Shown: positions 16,979-24,764, counted from the stretch's first letter. The stretch is DNA of 64,000 nucleotides from Caulobacter vibrioides OR37 (GCF_000372645.1 NZ_APMP01000005.1:124001-188000); one strand, 5' to 3'. Notes: generated from the letters alone by a model not told the origin. Numbers and translations: made by a program.

Positions 16979-17566
16979 CTAGATGGTCTCGATGGCCGCC
17001 GCCGCGTCGTCCAGCGCCTTGGCGATGGCCGTGATCTGCTCCGCGCTCAGTTGGCCGCCATGCAGCTTGAGCCGCAGGGCTGTCTTCAGGTTTTCGCGGG
17101 CGCGCAGGATCTGCGGCGAGAACGCCGCGCTGGCCGAAGCCGCCTCGGCCATGCGCTCGAACAGGGAGCGGACCGGCTGCTCGTTGCTGGCCAGGAAGGC
17201 CTCGCCTTCCGGCGTGATCGTGTAGAGCTTCTTGCCGCCGCCCGCGTCGCTGGCCACCACATAGCCCAGCTCTTCGAGCAGGGTGAGGGTCGGATAGACC
17301 ACGCCGGGGCTGGGGCTATAGGCGCCGCCGGCGGCGGTCTCGATCGCCTTGATTAGCTCGTAGCCGTGGCTGGGCTTTTCGGCGATCAGCTTGAGGACCA
17401 CGAAGCGCAAGTCGCCGTGGTCGAAAAAGCGACCCATGCGGCCGCCTCGGCCGCGCGGACCGTGGTGATGACCGTGCATTCCGCCGAACGGGTGGCGGCC
17501 GTGGTGCTCGCCCCCATGACCGTCCCAGCGGCCGCGATGATGATGGTGTCGTCCAAACATGCGCAT
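16979..17566 (-). CDS. PadR-family repressor with His-rich N-terminus (YqjI/NfeR-like)
   Basis: This 195-residue regulator has two parts. Residues 1-50 contain 13 histidines (for example RHHHHRGRWDGHGGEHHGRH), a likely metal-binding extension. Residues about 52-130 form the PadR winged helix (LRFVVLKLIAEKPSHGYELIKAIE and SPGVVYPTLTLLEELGYV), followed by a C-terminal dimerisation helix. The same layout occurs in E. coli YqjI/NfeR, a nickel-responsive repressor of a ferric-siderophore reductase gene. That match plus the downstream DUF2218 gene suggests a nickel or iron homeostasis switch. It probably represses itself through the inverted repeat 31-80 bp upstream. Confidence 0.85.
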   Translation of the reverse strand: MRMFGRHHHHRGRWDGHGGEHHGRHPFGGMHGHHHGPRGRGGRMGRFFDHGDLRFVVLKLIAEKPSHGYELIKAIETAAGGAYSPSPGVVYPTLTLLEELGYVVASDAGGGKKLYTITPEGEAFLASNEQPVRSLFERMAEAASASAAFSPQILRARENLKTALRLKLHGGQLSAEQITAIAKALDDAAAAIETI

Positions 17567-17584
17567 ACTCCGATGCGGTTTCGT

Positions 17585-17646
17585 TATATCGAAATGTTAG
17601 ATATATCGAAAATCGCAGCCGTCAAGCGCTATTTCGATATATCTAA
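17585..17646. promoter_or_regulatory. Inverted-repeat operator of the PadR gene
   Basis: A perfect 15-bp inverted repeat, TTAGATATATCGAAA (17597-17611) and TTTCGATATATCTAA (17632-17646), lies with a 20-bp spacer. An extra TATATCGAAA half site (17585-17594) repeats directly 17 bp from the identical sequence at 17602-17611. The A/T-rich block is conspicuous in high-GC DNA and sits where the PadR promoter should be. Confidence 0.8.
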
Positions 17647-17806
17647 TAACATCGGGCAAACTCGGACCGATTTCCGCCGCGTCTCGGATTCAGAGGTTCA
17701 AGTGGCGGCTTGGCCACACCCGTAAGGCAAAGCTGAGCCGAATTAGGTCGGGGCCATCTTGATACGGATGACGATATGAATACATGGCGGGGGTAAGAGC
17801 AGGAGC

Positions 17807-18664
17807 ATGAGCTTGAATCATCGGGTCCCTAGCGCGCGCCGTAAGGCCGCCGGCCGGCGCATCGCCGCCGGAACGGTCGTCGCCGTCGGCCTGGCGGCCC
17901 TAGCCTCGGGCGCTCATGCCGGGAACAACGTCGCCGTCGTTCCTACCCCTCCGACCACGGACACATCCGACGCGCTGCGGGCTCATGACCCCCTGGAGCG
18001 CCTGAACCGCGGCTCGTTCAAGCTCGGCATGGGCGTCGACAAGGCCCTGCTGGCCCCCGTCGCCCACGGTTACATGGCGGTGGCTCCCAAGCCGCTGCGC
18101 GAGCGGGTCGGCAACGTCGTCTACAATCTGGGCGAGCCCAACACGGTGATGAACGAGGTGCTGCAGGGCAAGCCGAAGATGGCCATGCGCACCACCACGC
18201 GCTTCATCGTCAATTCGACGGTGGGCGTCCTGGGCCTGTTCGATGTCGCCTCGCACATGCACCTGCCGCCGCACGACGCCGACTTCGGCCAGACGCTGGG
18301 CAAATGGGGCGCGGGACCTGGCGCCTACCTCTATGTTCCGCTCATGGGCCCGCTGAACGCGCGCGACGCCGCCGGCCGCATCGTCGACGTCGTCACCGAT
18401 CCTGTTTCGCTGCTCGTCGGCGGTTTCTCGACCGACTTCGGCAAGGCCCGCACGGGCGTGACCATTGTCGACCTGCGCGCCAGGACCGATCCGGCGTTCG
18501 AAGCGCTCAAGGACGCCGCGGACCCGTATGTGACCACGCGCTCGGCCTATACGCAGTACCGCGACGCCGTCGTCCGCGAGGCGACCGGCAAGGCCGAGGA
18601 ACTCCCCGATTTCGATTCGCCGCCTACAGACTATTCCAAGTCGCCGGCGGCGACCACGCCATGA
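17807..18664 (+). CDS. mlaA: MlaA-family outer-membrane lipid asymmetry protein
   Basis: This 285-residue MlaA/VacJ homologue removes mislocalised phospholipid from the outer leaflet and hands it to MlaC. The characteristic motif DPLERLNRGSFKLGMGVDKALLAP (near residues 61-84) and the segment NLGEPNTVMNEVLQGKP followed by RFIVNSTVGVLGLFDVASHMHLPPHDADFGQTLGKWGAGPG are all present. The N-terminal signal peptide ends SGAHAGNN with no lipobox cysteine, so this copy should be released by signal peptidase I rather than lipidated. Its stop overlaps mlaC. It heads the mlaA-C-D-E-F operon. Confidence 0.92.
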   Translation: MSLNHRVPSARRKAAGRRIAAGTVVAVGLAALASGAHAGNNVAVVPTPPTTDTSDALRAHDPLERLNRGSFKLGMGVDKALLAPVAHGYMAVAPKPLRERVGNVVYNLGEPNTVMNEVLQGKPKMAMRTTTRFIVNSTVGVLGLFDVASHMHLPPHDADFGQTLGKWGAGPGAYLYVPLMGPLNARDAAGRIVDVVTDPVSLLVGGFSTDFGKARTGVTIVDLRARTDPAFEALKDAADPYVTTRSAYTQYRDAVVREATGKAEELPDFDSPPTDYSKSPAATTP

Positions 18665-19329
18665 GCACCCCCGGTAAGATCATGAAAAGCACCCTCACCA
18701 CTCGGCGCGGCGCGAACGTCGCGCTTTTGACGTTCTTCGGCGCCGTCGCGCTCGGCGCGGCCAGTCCCGCCCTGGCCCAGGCGCGCGATCCCGGCGCCGA
18801 AGCCTTCGTCCAGACCAAGGCACAGAAGGTGATCGCCACCCTGGCCAACAAGAGCCTGTCGGACGCCCAGAAGAAGCAGATCTTCCATCAGGCCATCGAC
18901 GAACTGGCCGACGTGCCGAAGATCACGAACTTCGTTCTGGGAAAGTACGCCCGCACCATCACGCCGGATCAGCGCGCCCGCTTCACGCCGGTGTTCCGCG
19001 CCTATGCCGAGAACGTCTATCAGAGCCGCATCGACGACTATCACGGCGAACAGCTGAAGGTGACCGGGTCGGTGGTCCGCAAGCCCGGCGACGTGATCGT
19101 CAACAGCACGGTCGGCGGCGGTCAGCTGAGCCAGCCCGTCGCGGTCTCGTGGCGCGTGCTGGGCGGCGGCCAGAACTGGAAGGTCGTCGACGTTCAGTTC
19201 AAGGGCATCTGGCTGGCCATCACTCAGCAGCAGGACTTCGTCTCGACGATCGACAACGCCGGCGGCAATATCGACGTCCTGATCAACCAGCTGCAAAAGG
19301 GCGGGCAAGCCTCGTCGGCGCGCCGCTAA
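18661..19329 (+). CDS. mlaC: MlaC-type periplasmic phospholipid shuttle
   Basis: This 222-residue exported protein has a signal peptide (ALLTFFGAVALGAASPALAQA) and an MlaC/Tgt2 domain. Recognisable regions are FHQAIDELADVPKITNFVLGKYARTITPDQRARF and the later WRVLGGGQNWKVVDVQFKGIWLAITQQQDF, ending in helices that close the lipid pocket. MlaC carries phospholipid between MlaA at the outer membrane and MlaFED at the inner membrane. The ATG at 18661 overlaps the mlaA stop (ATGA); a second ATG at residue 8 is possible. An interspersed repeat separates it from mlaD. Confidence 0.9.
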   Translation: MSTPGKIMKSTLTTRRGANVALLTFFGAVALGAASPALAQARDPGAEAFVQTKAQKVIATLANKSLSDAQKKQIFHQAIDELADVPKITNFVLGKYARTITPDQRARFTPVFRAYAENVYQSRIDDYHGEQLKVTGSVVRKPGDVIVNSTVGGGQLSQPVAVSWRVLGGGQNWKVVDVQFKGIWLAITQQQDFVSTIDNAGGNIDVLINQLQKGGQASSARR

Positions 19330-19340
19330 GCGCGGGTTGG

Positions 19341-19378
19341 GTTTAAGTGTGAGCGGTTAAGCCGCTCGAACGCGCTCT
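19341..19378. repeat. Interspersed palindromic repeat, copy in the mlaC-mlaD gap
   Basis: The palindrome GAGCGGTTAAGCCGCTC (19351-19367) sits inside a stretch that matches the reverse complement of the 4487-4536 element, including GTGTGAGCGG and the following CGAACGCGCTCT. It lies within an operon, so its transcript would carry a hairpin between two coding regions. Confidence 0.7.
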
Positions 19379-19418
19379 GGGTCTGGGATTTAGAACGCGG
19401 AATGAAGGGGATTTGGCT

Positions 19419-19931
19419 TTGCGCGAACAATGGGCCGAGACGGCCATGGGCGTCGTCGTTCTCGCCCTGGCGGCGGGTTTTCTGACCTACTCGCTCAGCG
19501 TGGGCGCCGTTCACATGAAGAGCGGCAACTATGAGATCAGCGCCAAGTTCGGCGAGGCGGGATCGCTGGCGCCCGGCGCGGCGGTCAGCGTCGCCGGCGT
19601 CAAGATCGGCACGGTCTCGCGGGTCACGCTAGAGCCGAAGACCTTTCTGGCGGTCGCCAAGCTCAGCATCGATCCGACGGTGAAGCTGCCGTCGGACTCG
19701 ACCGCCAAGATCACCAGCGACGGCCTGCTGGGCGGCGCCCACGTAGCCATCGCGCCGGGCTCGGCCCTGGACGATCTCAAGCCCGGTGGCGAAATCGAGA
19801 ACACCCAGGGCGCGGTTGACCTCTTCGGCCTGATCGGCTCGGTCATTCGCCCGCAAGGCGGCGGAGACAGCGCGGCCAAGACGCCCGCCCCCGCCGCGAA
19901 CCCGGCGACGCAACCGGCCGCGAGCTACTGA
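19419..19931 (+). CDS. mlaD: MlaD-type membrane-anchored MCE protein
   Basis: This 170-residue protein has one N-terminal membrane span (MGVVVLALAAGFLTYSLSV) and a single MCE domain (EISAKFGEAGSLAPGAAVSVAGVKIGTVSRV...). MlaD forms a hexameric ring that channels lipid between MlaC and the MlaEF transporter. There is no ATG in a sensible position: candidate starts are TTG at 19413 and TTG at 19419. The latter is eight bases after AAGGGG, so I prefer it. The tail beyond the MCE domain is Ala/Pro-rich and short. Confidence 0.88.
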   Translation: MREQWAETAMGVVVLALAAGFLTYSLSVGAVHMKSGNYEISAKFGEAGSLAPGAAVSVAGVKIGTVSRVTLEPKTFLAVAKLSIDPTVKLPSDSTAKITSDGLLGGAHVAIAPGSALDDLKPGGEIENTQGAVDLFGLIGSVIRPQGGGDSAAKTPAPAANPATQPAASY

Positions 19932-19932
19932 G

Positions 19933-20742
19933 ATGGCCTCGGCCGAGGCGGCCCGGTCGGCCGCCCCCAACCCCATTCGCGCCCTGGGTCGGTCGACCCT
20001 GACCGCCCTGCGCACGGTCGGCGGCGTCGCCGTCTTCGCCCTGCGCGGCGTGGCCGCGGCGCTGACCCCGCGTTGGTTCTGGGACCAGTTGCTGCGCCAG
20101 TTCGCGGCGATCGGCTTCTTCTCGCTGCCCGTGGTCGGTCTGACGGCCGTCTTCACCGGCGCGGCCCTGGCGCTGAACATCTTCACCGGCGGCGGGCGCT
20201 TCAACGCCGAACAGGTGATGCCGCAGATCGTGGCCCTGGGGATCACCCGCGAGCTGGGTCCTGTGCTGGCGGCGCTGATGCTGGCCGGTCGCGTCTCGGC
20301 CGCCATCGCCGCCGAGATCGGGGCCATGCGCGCCACCGAACAGATCGACGCCATGCGCACCCTGTCGACGGATCCCTTCCGCTACCTGGTGGCGCCGCGC
20401 CTGCTGGCCGGCGTGCTGATGCTGCCGCTGCTGACCGCCGTGGCCGACACGATCGGCGTCGCTGGCGGTTGGCTGGTGGCCACGCGCGTGCTGTCGTTCA
20501 ACCCCACCATCTATATCCGCAACACCATCACCTTCCTCGAGAGCTGGGACGTCGTCTCGGGCCTGATCAAGGCCGGGGTGTTCGGCTTCATCGTGACGCT
20601 GATGGGCTGCTACCACGGCTACAACGCCTCGGGCGGCGCGCGCGGCGTCGGGCGAGCCACGACCCACGCCGTGGTGTCGTCGGCGATCCTGATCTTCGCC
20701 TCCGACTACCTCCTGACCACCCTGTTCACCCACGCCTCATGA
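19933..20742 (+). CDS. mlaE: MlaE-type ABC transporter permease
   Basis: This is a 269-residue polytopic permease of the MlaFEDB phospholipid transporter. It shows the family signature FFSLPVVGLTAVFTGAALALN and the highly conserved coupling region LGITRELGPVLAALMLAGRVSAAIAAEIGAMRATEQIDAM (near residues 95-135). The N-terminal 45 residues are amphipathic and lack the STAS domain that some alphaproteobacteria fuse here. It starts one base after the mlaD stop and its own stop overlaps the mlaF start. Confidence 0.95.
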   Translation: MASAEAARSAAPNPIRALGRSTLTALRTVGGVAVFALRGVAAALTPRWFWDQLLRQFAAIGFFSLPVVGLTAVFTGAALALNIFTGGGRFNAEQVMPQIVALGITRELGPVLAALMLAGRVSAAIAAEIGAMRATEQIDAMRTLSTDPFRYLVAPRLLAGVLMLPLLTAVADTIGVAGGWLVATRVLSFNPTIYIRNTITFLESWDVVSGLIKAGVFGFIVTLMGCYHGYNASGGARGVGRATTHAVVSSAILIFASDYLLTTLFTHAS

Positions 20743-21509
20743 CCGACGTGACCCCCAAGCTCGCCTGGAAGGGCGTGACCAAGCGCTTCGACGGCCGCGC
20801 GGTGCTGGACGGGCTGGACCTGTCGGTGGCGCCGGGCAAGTCGCTGGTGATCATCGGCGGCTCGGGCCAGGGCAAGTCGGTGACGATCAAGACCGCCATG
20901 GGCCTGATGCGCCCCGAGGCCGGCAAGATCGAGCTGGACGGCAAGAACGTCGTTGGTCTGTCGGAAAACGCTCGCCGCAAGCTGTTCTCGCGGATCGGCG
21001 TGCTGTTCCAGGGCGCGGCGCTGTTCGACAGCCTGACCATCTGGGAGAATGTCGCCTTTCGTCTGCTGAACGCCGACGGCGTGGGACGGAGCGAGGCCAA
21101 GGCCCGAGCGGTCGAAGCCCTGGACCAGGTGCGCCTCGCGCCATCGGTCGCCGACCGCTTCCCCTCGGAACTGTCCGGCGGGATGCAGAAGCGCGCCGGC
21201 CTGGCCCGCGCCATTGTCGCCCAGCCGGAAATCCTGTTCTTCGACGAACCGACCACGGGACTGGACCCGATCACGGCGGCGGCGATCAACCAGCTGATTT
21301 CCGATCAGGTGAGGCGTCTGGGCTCCACGGCCGTCTCGATCACCCATGACCTGGCCTCGGCCCAGACCATCGGCGACGAGATCGCCATGCTGCACGACGG
21401 CAAGATCATCTGGCGAGGTCCGGCGGCGGACCTCCACACCACCGATAACCCCTACGTCCGCCAGTTCGTCGAGGGCCGGGCCGAGGGCCCGATCGCCCAC
21501 GCGGTCTAG
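20739..21509 (+). CDS. mlaF: MlaF-type ABC transporter ATP-binding protein
   Basis: This 256-residue ATPase energises MlaFED phospholipid transport at the cytoplasmic face. Walker A is GGSGQGKSVTIK (near residues 38-49), the Q-loop is FQGAALFDSLTIWENV, the signature is LSGGMQKRAGLARAI (near 145-159), and Walker B is ILFFDEPTTGLDP. The start ATG at 20739 overlaps the mlaE stop. No mlaB (STAS protein) gene follows; instead a hairpin and the convergent oxyR gene come next, so MlaB is either encoded elsewhere or dispensable here. Confidence 0.95.
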   Translation: MTDVTPKLAWKGVTKRFDGRAVLDGLDLSVAPGKSLVIIGGSGQGKSVTIKTAMGLMRPEAGKIELDGKNVVGLSENARRKLFSRIGVLFQGAALFDSLTIWENVAFRLLNADGVGRSEAKARAVEALDQVRLAPSVADRFPSELSGGMQKRAGLARAIVAQPEILFFDEPTTGLDPITAAAINQLISDQVRRLGSTAVSITHDLASAQTIGDEIAMLHDGKIIWRGPAADLHTTDNPYVRQFVEGRAEGPIAHAV

Positions 21510-21515
21510 ATCAAA

Positions 21516-21539
21516 CGGCGCGATACAGGACTCGCGCCG
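21516..21539. terminator. Hairpin between convergent mlaF and oxyR
   Basis: A perfect 8-bp stem (CGGCGCGA, 21516-21523, with TCGCGCCG, 21532-21539) with an eight-base loop lies in the 52-bp convergent gap. There is no clear T-run on either side, so it may be a weak bidirectional terminator. Confidence 0.4.
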
Positions 21540-21561
21540 CTTGCTCTAGAATGCGGCCGAC

Positions 21562-22461
21562 TTAGGTCGCGTCCCGCAGGGTTTCGGCCAGCAGGCGACC
21601 CTCGACGCCTCGGCTGGAACCGGCGCGCCAGGCCACCACGATCTCGCGGCTGGGATGGGCGGCGGCCAAGGGGCGGACGGTGATCGCGGTCCGATCGGTC
21701 AGCCCCGCCTCGACCGCCATGGCCGGCAGGAACGACACGCCCAGGCCCGAACCGATCATCTGCACCAGGGTCGGCAGGGACGTGGCGGCGAAGCTCTCCT
21801 CGTCGCCGACGCCCTTCGGCGGCTCCAGTCCGCAGGCGGCCAGGGCGTGGTCGCGCAGACAGTGGCCGTCCTCGAGCAGAATCAGGTCATCCCCCCGCAA
21901 GCTGTCGGGATCGACCCGCGCCTGTCCCGCCATCGGATGGTTGGCCGGAGCGGCGGCCAGCAGTTCGTCGTCCTCGACATGGGCCCAGTCCAGGCCGGTC
22001 ATGTCATACGGCAAGGCGATCAACGCCGCGTCGAGGGCGCCGGCCTTTAGCGCCGCGATCAGGCGCTGGGTCAGGTCCTCGCGCAGGAAGAGCTTCAGCT
22101 TGGGAAAGCGGTCGCGCAGAACCGGAAGGGCGCGCGGCAGCAGATAGGGCGCCACGGTCGGGATCACGCCCAGGCGGAACCGCCCCGCCAAAGGCTGGCC
22201 CGCGCCGCGCGCGGCCTGGACCAGATCCTCGGCCCGGGCCAGAATATCCTCGGCGCGGCGCACGGCCTCCTGGCCGGCGGCGGTCAGGATCACGCCCGAG
22301 CGGGCCCGGTCGACAACTGGCGCGCCGAGAATCTTCTCCAGTTCCTGGATTCCGGCGGACAAGGTCGGCTGGGTCACATGGGCGCTCTCGGCGGCCCGAC
22401 TAAACGACCCGTGCTCGGACAGAAGTTTCAGGTACTGCAGTTGGCGAAGGGTCGGGAGCAT
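21562..22461 (-). CDS. oxyR: Hydrogen peroxide sensor OxyR (LysR family)
   Basis: This is a 299-residue LysR-type regulator. The N-terminal helix-turn-helix reads LRQLQYLKLLSEHGSFSRAAESAHVTQPTLSAGIQELE. In the effector domain, LEDGHCLRDHALAACG (near residues 194-209) keeps both redox cysteines nine residues apart, as for Cys199 and Cys208 of E. coli OxyR, so peroxide sensing by disulfide formation is expected. I chose the ATG at 22461 (MLPTLRQLQ); the frame extends 14 codons further without benefit. It is divergent from ahpD, with an ATAG-N7-CTAT site in between. Confidence 0.95.
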   Translation of the reverse strand: MLPTLRQLQYLKLLSEHGSFSRAAESAHVTQPTLSAGIQELEKILGAPVVDRARSGVILTAAGQEAVRRAEDILARAEDLVQAARGAGQPLAGRFRLGVIPTVAPYLLPRALPVLRDRFPKLKLFLREDLTQRLIAALKAGALDAALIALPYDMTGLDWAHVEDDELLAAAPANHPMAGQARVDPDSLRGDDLILLEDGHCLRDHALAACGLEPPKGVGDEESFAATSLPTLVQMIGSGLGVSFLPAMAVEAGLTDRTAITVRPLAAAHPSREIVVAWRAGSSRGVEGRLLAETLRDAT

Positions 22462-22470
22462 AATCGCAAT

Positions 22471-22485
22471 ATAGGCCAGATCTAT
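22471..22485. promoter_or_regulatory. OxyR-type binding site between oxyR and ahpD
   Basis: ATAG-N7-CTAT matches one half of the OxyR tetramer consensus with correct spacing. It lies 10 bp upstream of the oxyR start and about 97 bp upstream of ahpD, where it could control both genes. Confidence 0.6.
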
Positions 22486-22581
22486 CGCATTTCCAGAAAC
22501 CATTGACCCGACAAGGGGCGGTGTCGGTGGGGACGAAGGCGTCGCATGGTGCTAAGGCTTGTCGCCATCACGGGAATGCCC

Positions 22582-23133
22582 ATGCCGATCAACGCCCTGC
22601 GCGCCCAACTGCCCGCCTACGCCAAGGACATCGCCGCCAATCTGGGCGTCCTGGCCGAAGAGACCCTCCTGAGCGATCAGGCCAAGTGGGGCTGTTTCAT
22701 CGCCAGCGCCAGCGCGGTCGGCGAGCCCGAGACGCTGAAGGCCGTGACCATCGCCGCGCGCGAGGCGGGCCTGTCGCCCGAGGCCTTCACCGCCGCCAGG
22801 ACCGCCGCCGCGATCATGGCGATGACCAATGTCTATTTCCGCGCCACGCACCTGATGTCCGCGCCAGACTATCAGGACCTCCCGTCCCGCCTGCGCATGA
22901 ATCGGCTGGCCCATCCTGGCGTCGATCCTGCGGACTACGAGCTGTGGTGCGTCGCCGTCTCGGCGATCAACGGCTGCGGCGCCTGCCTGGACAGCCACGA
23001 AGCGGCGCTTCGGCGACGGGGCGTTTCCCCCGTGCAGGTCCAGGCGGCCCTGCGCATCGCCGCCGTGGTCAACGCCGTGGCCCGAACCCTGGCGGTCGAG
23101 ACCCTGGATCATCCCCAGTTTTCGGGGCTCTGA
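22582..23133 (+). CDS. ahpD: Alkyl hydroperoxide reductase-type carboxymuconolactone decarboxylase protein AhpD
   Basis: This 183-residue all-helical AhpD family protein reduces AhpC, or peroxides directly, in antioxidant defence. The active-site signature is complete: ELWCVAVSAINGCGACLDSHE, with the redox pair CGAC (near residues 132-135), its partner His four residues later, and the upstream Glu. Two further in-frame ATGs lie upstream (22546, 22576); I prefer 22582 because it starts the conserved MPINALRAQLPAYAKDI and has CGGGA six bases before it. It is divergent from oxyR, which should induce it; ahpC itself is not in the window. Confidence 0.9.
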   Translation: MPINALRAQLPAYAKDIAANLGVLAEETLLSDQAKWGCFIASASAVGEPETLKAVTIAAREAGLSPEAFTAARTAAAIMAMTNVYFRATHLMSAPDYQDLPSRLRMNRLAHPGVDPADYELWCVAVSAINGCGACLDSHEAALRRRGVSPVQVQAALRIAAVVNAVARTLAVETLDHPQFSGL

Positions 23134-23286
23134 AAGCGCTCCGCGACGCCCGGTCGCGGCGTCGGCCCCTCGACATTCATCTTATCCGTGAATTAGGTTG
23201 TTAACCTCTGGGTAAGAGATTCGCGGCGTCCGCCGACAGCGTCCAGGAAGGACGCCACGGACTCGCATGGGGCGAAGGTGAGTCAG

Positions 23287-24663
23287 ATGAGACTGCTGTC
23301 TAAGACTTCTCGCGAGAACAAGGGCGCCAAACCGACCCTCCTGGGCGCGGAGACCGTCCGGGTCGAGACCGTGCAGCACAGCATCGAATCCACCCAAGCC
23401 ATTGGTCAGCGTTACGAGACCATCCACGGCGGGCTCGACAGCATCGGCCGGGTTATGGAGCACCTCAAGGCGATCGAGCCGCTGATCGCCGAGATCCGCG
23501 GGCCCGTCTCGCAGGAGTTCGAGGCTCGCCGCGCCGAACACGCCGAACTGATCGCGCTGCGCGCCAATTTCGATCAGGCTCAGCGCCAGATCGCCCAGAT
23601 CCAGGCCGAGGAGCGCGAAGCCAGCGCTCGTCTGGCCGCCGCCGAAACCGCCCTGGGCGAGTCCGAGGCGCGTCGACAGGCCCAGGACACGGCGCTGGAA
23701 GACAACACGCTCGAGATCGACCGCTTGCGCAACGCGCTGCTGCAATCGGAGCTGAAGGTCTCGAATGTCGACGCCGCGCTTCGCGACGCGAACGCCCGCA
23801 TCGAACACCTGGTGCAGGACGTCGAGGGTCTCCGGGCTCAGGCCCAGGACATCGACGCCCGTCGCGGCGAGGCCGAGGCCGCCCTGGCCCGCGCCAACCA
23901 GGACAATGCTCTGCTAGGCGAAGAAGCCGCGACCCTGAAGAAGCGCGTCGATCAGGCCGGGATCGACCTGGCCCGCCTGTCGCGCATCGAAACCGACCTC
24001 GAAGCCCAGATCGCCGCCGAACGCGCCCGCGCCCAGGCGCTCGAGAACGCCCTGTCGGCTCACCAGGTCGACAGCGGCCGGATCATCCGCGGCCTGGAGA
24101 GCCAGGTCGAGGGCAACCGCGCCGAGATCCTGGCCCTGCAGACCCGCCTGGAAACCTCCACCGGCCGCGCCGACAAGCTGGAGGAAATGAACACCCAGAT
24201 CTCGGCCCGCCTGGCCGAATCCAGCGCCCAGCAAAAGGCCGTCGAGCGCCGCGCCGGCGACCTGAACGTCGCCCTGGAACGCGCCCTGGAACGCATCCGC
24301 GCGCTGGAGGAGGAAGCCGAAGGTCTGCGCCAGCGCCACGCCGGGGTCGACACCGCCCGCGCCACCGCCATCGAGCGCGCCGACCAGATGGCCAAGAACG
24401 CCTCGGCCCAGGAAAAGGCCCTCAAGCGCGCCGAGGAGCGCGCCCAGCAATTGCGCGCGCGCCTGGACGCCGTGCAGGAAGCCCAGGATCAGGTCCGTCG
24501 CGAACACGAGCAGAAGGTCGCCGAGCTGCAGGCCACGATCGAACGCCTCACCTCGGAAGCGGCCCTGGCCGAGGGCGCCCTGGAAGCCGCGCGCCGCGAC
24601 CGCTCGCGCCTGCAGATGGCCCTGCTCGGCGCCTCGGACGGGGACATGGCCGAGAGCGCCTGA
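23287..24663 (+). CDS. creS: Crescentin, intermediate filament-like cell curvature protein
   Basis: This 458-residue protein is almost entirely coiled coil (from about residue 80 to 440) with continuous heptads rich in Ala, Glu, Arg and Leu. It begins MRLLSKTSRENKGAKPTLLG, a basic N-terminal head like that of C. crescentus crescentin, which binds the membrane beneath the inner curve and makes cells crescent-shaped. The head continues with IESTQAIGQRYETIHGGLDSI. Length is about that of crescentin. The ATG at 23287 has GAAGG eight bases upstream; a GTG at 23278 is within that ribosome binding site and less likely. A strong terminator follows. Confidence 0.88.
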   Translation: MRLLSKTSRENKGAKPTLLGAETVRVETVQHSIESTQAIGQRYETIHGGLDSIGRVMEHLKAIEPLIAEIRGPVSQEFEARRAEHAELIALRANFDQAQRQIAQIQAEEREASARLAAAETALGESEARRQAQDTALEDNTLEIDRLRNALLQSELKVSNVDAALRDANARIEHLVQDVEGLRAQAQDIDARRGEAEAALARANQDNALLGEEAATLKKRVDQAGIDLARLSRIETDLEAQIAAERARAQALENALSAHQVDSGRIIRGLESQVEGNRAEILALQTRLETSTGRADKLEEMNTQISARLAESSAQQKAVERRAGDLNVALERALERIRALEEEAEGLRQRHAGVDTARATAIERADQMAKNASAQEKALKRAEERAQQLRARLDAVQEAQDQVRREHEQKVAELQATIERLTSEAALAEGALEAARRDRSRLQMALLGASDGDMAESA

Positions 24664-24675
24664 TCTTTCAACGCG

Positions 24676-24713
24676 CCAGAGCCTTTAGCCTGAAATCGGC
24701 TCCCACTTTAGCC
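24676..24713. repeat. Degenerate AGAGC-family repeat after creS
   Basis: Read on the minus strand it contains AAAGTGGGAGCCGATTTC, similar to the core of the hairpin at 5330-5378. AGAGCC is retained at one edge (24679-24684). The inverted arms are eroded. Confidence 0.4.
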
Positions 24714-24730
24714 CCACGCGCCAGACAAGA

Positions 24731-24764
24731 ACGCCCGCGATCCGAAAGGTTCGCGGGCGTTTTC
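24731..24764 (+). terminator. Terminator of creS
   Basis: A perfect 10-bp stem (ACGCCCGCGA, 24731-24740, with TCGCGGGCGT, 24751-24760) is followed by TTTTC. It lies between convergent creS and the SRPBCC gene, and the minus-strand reading also ends in GTTCTT, so it may act both ways. Confidence 0.85.
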
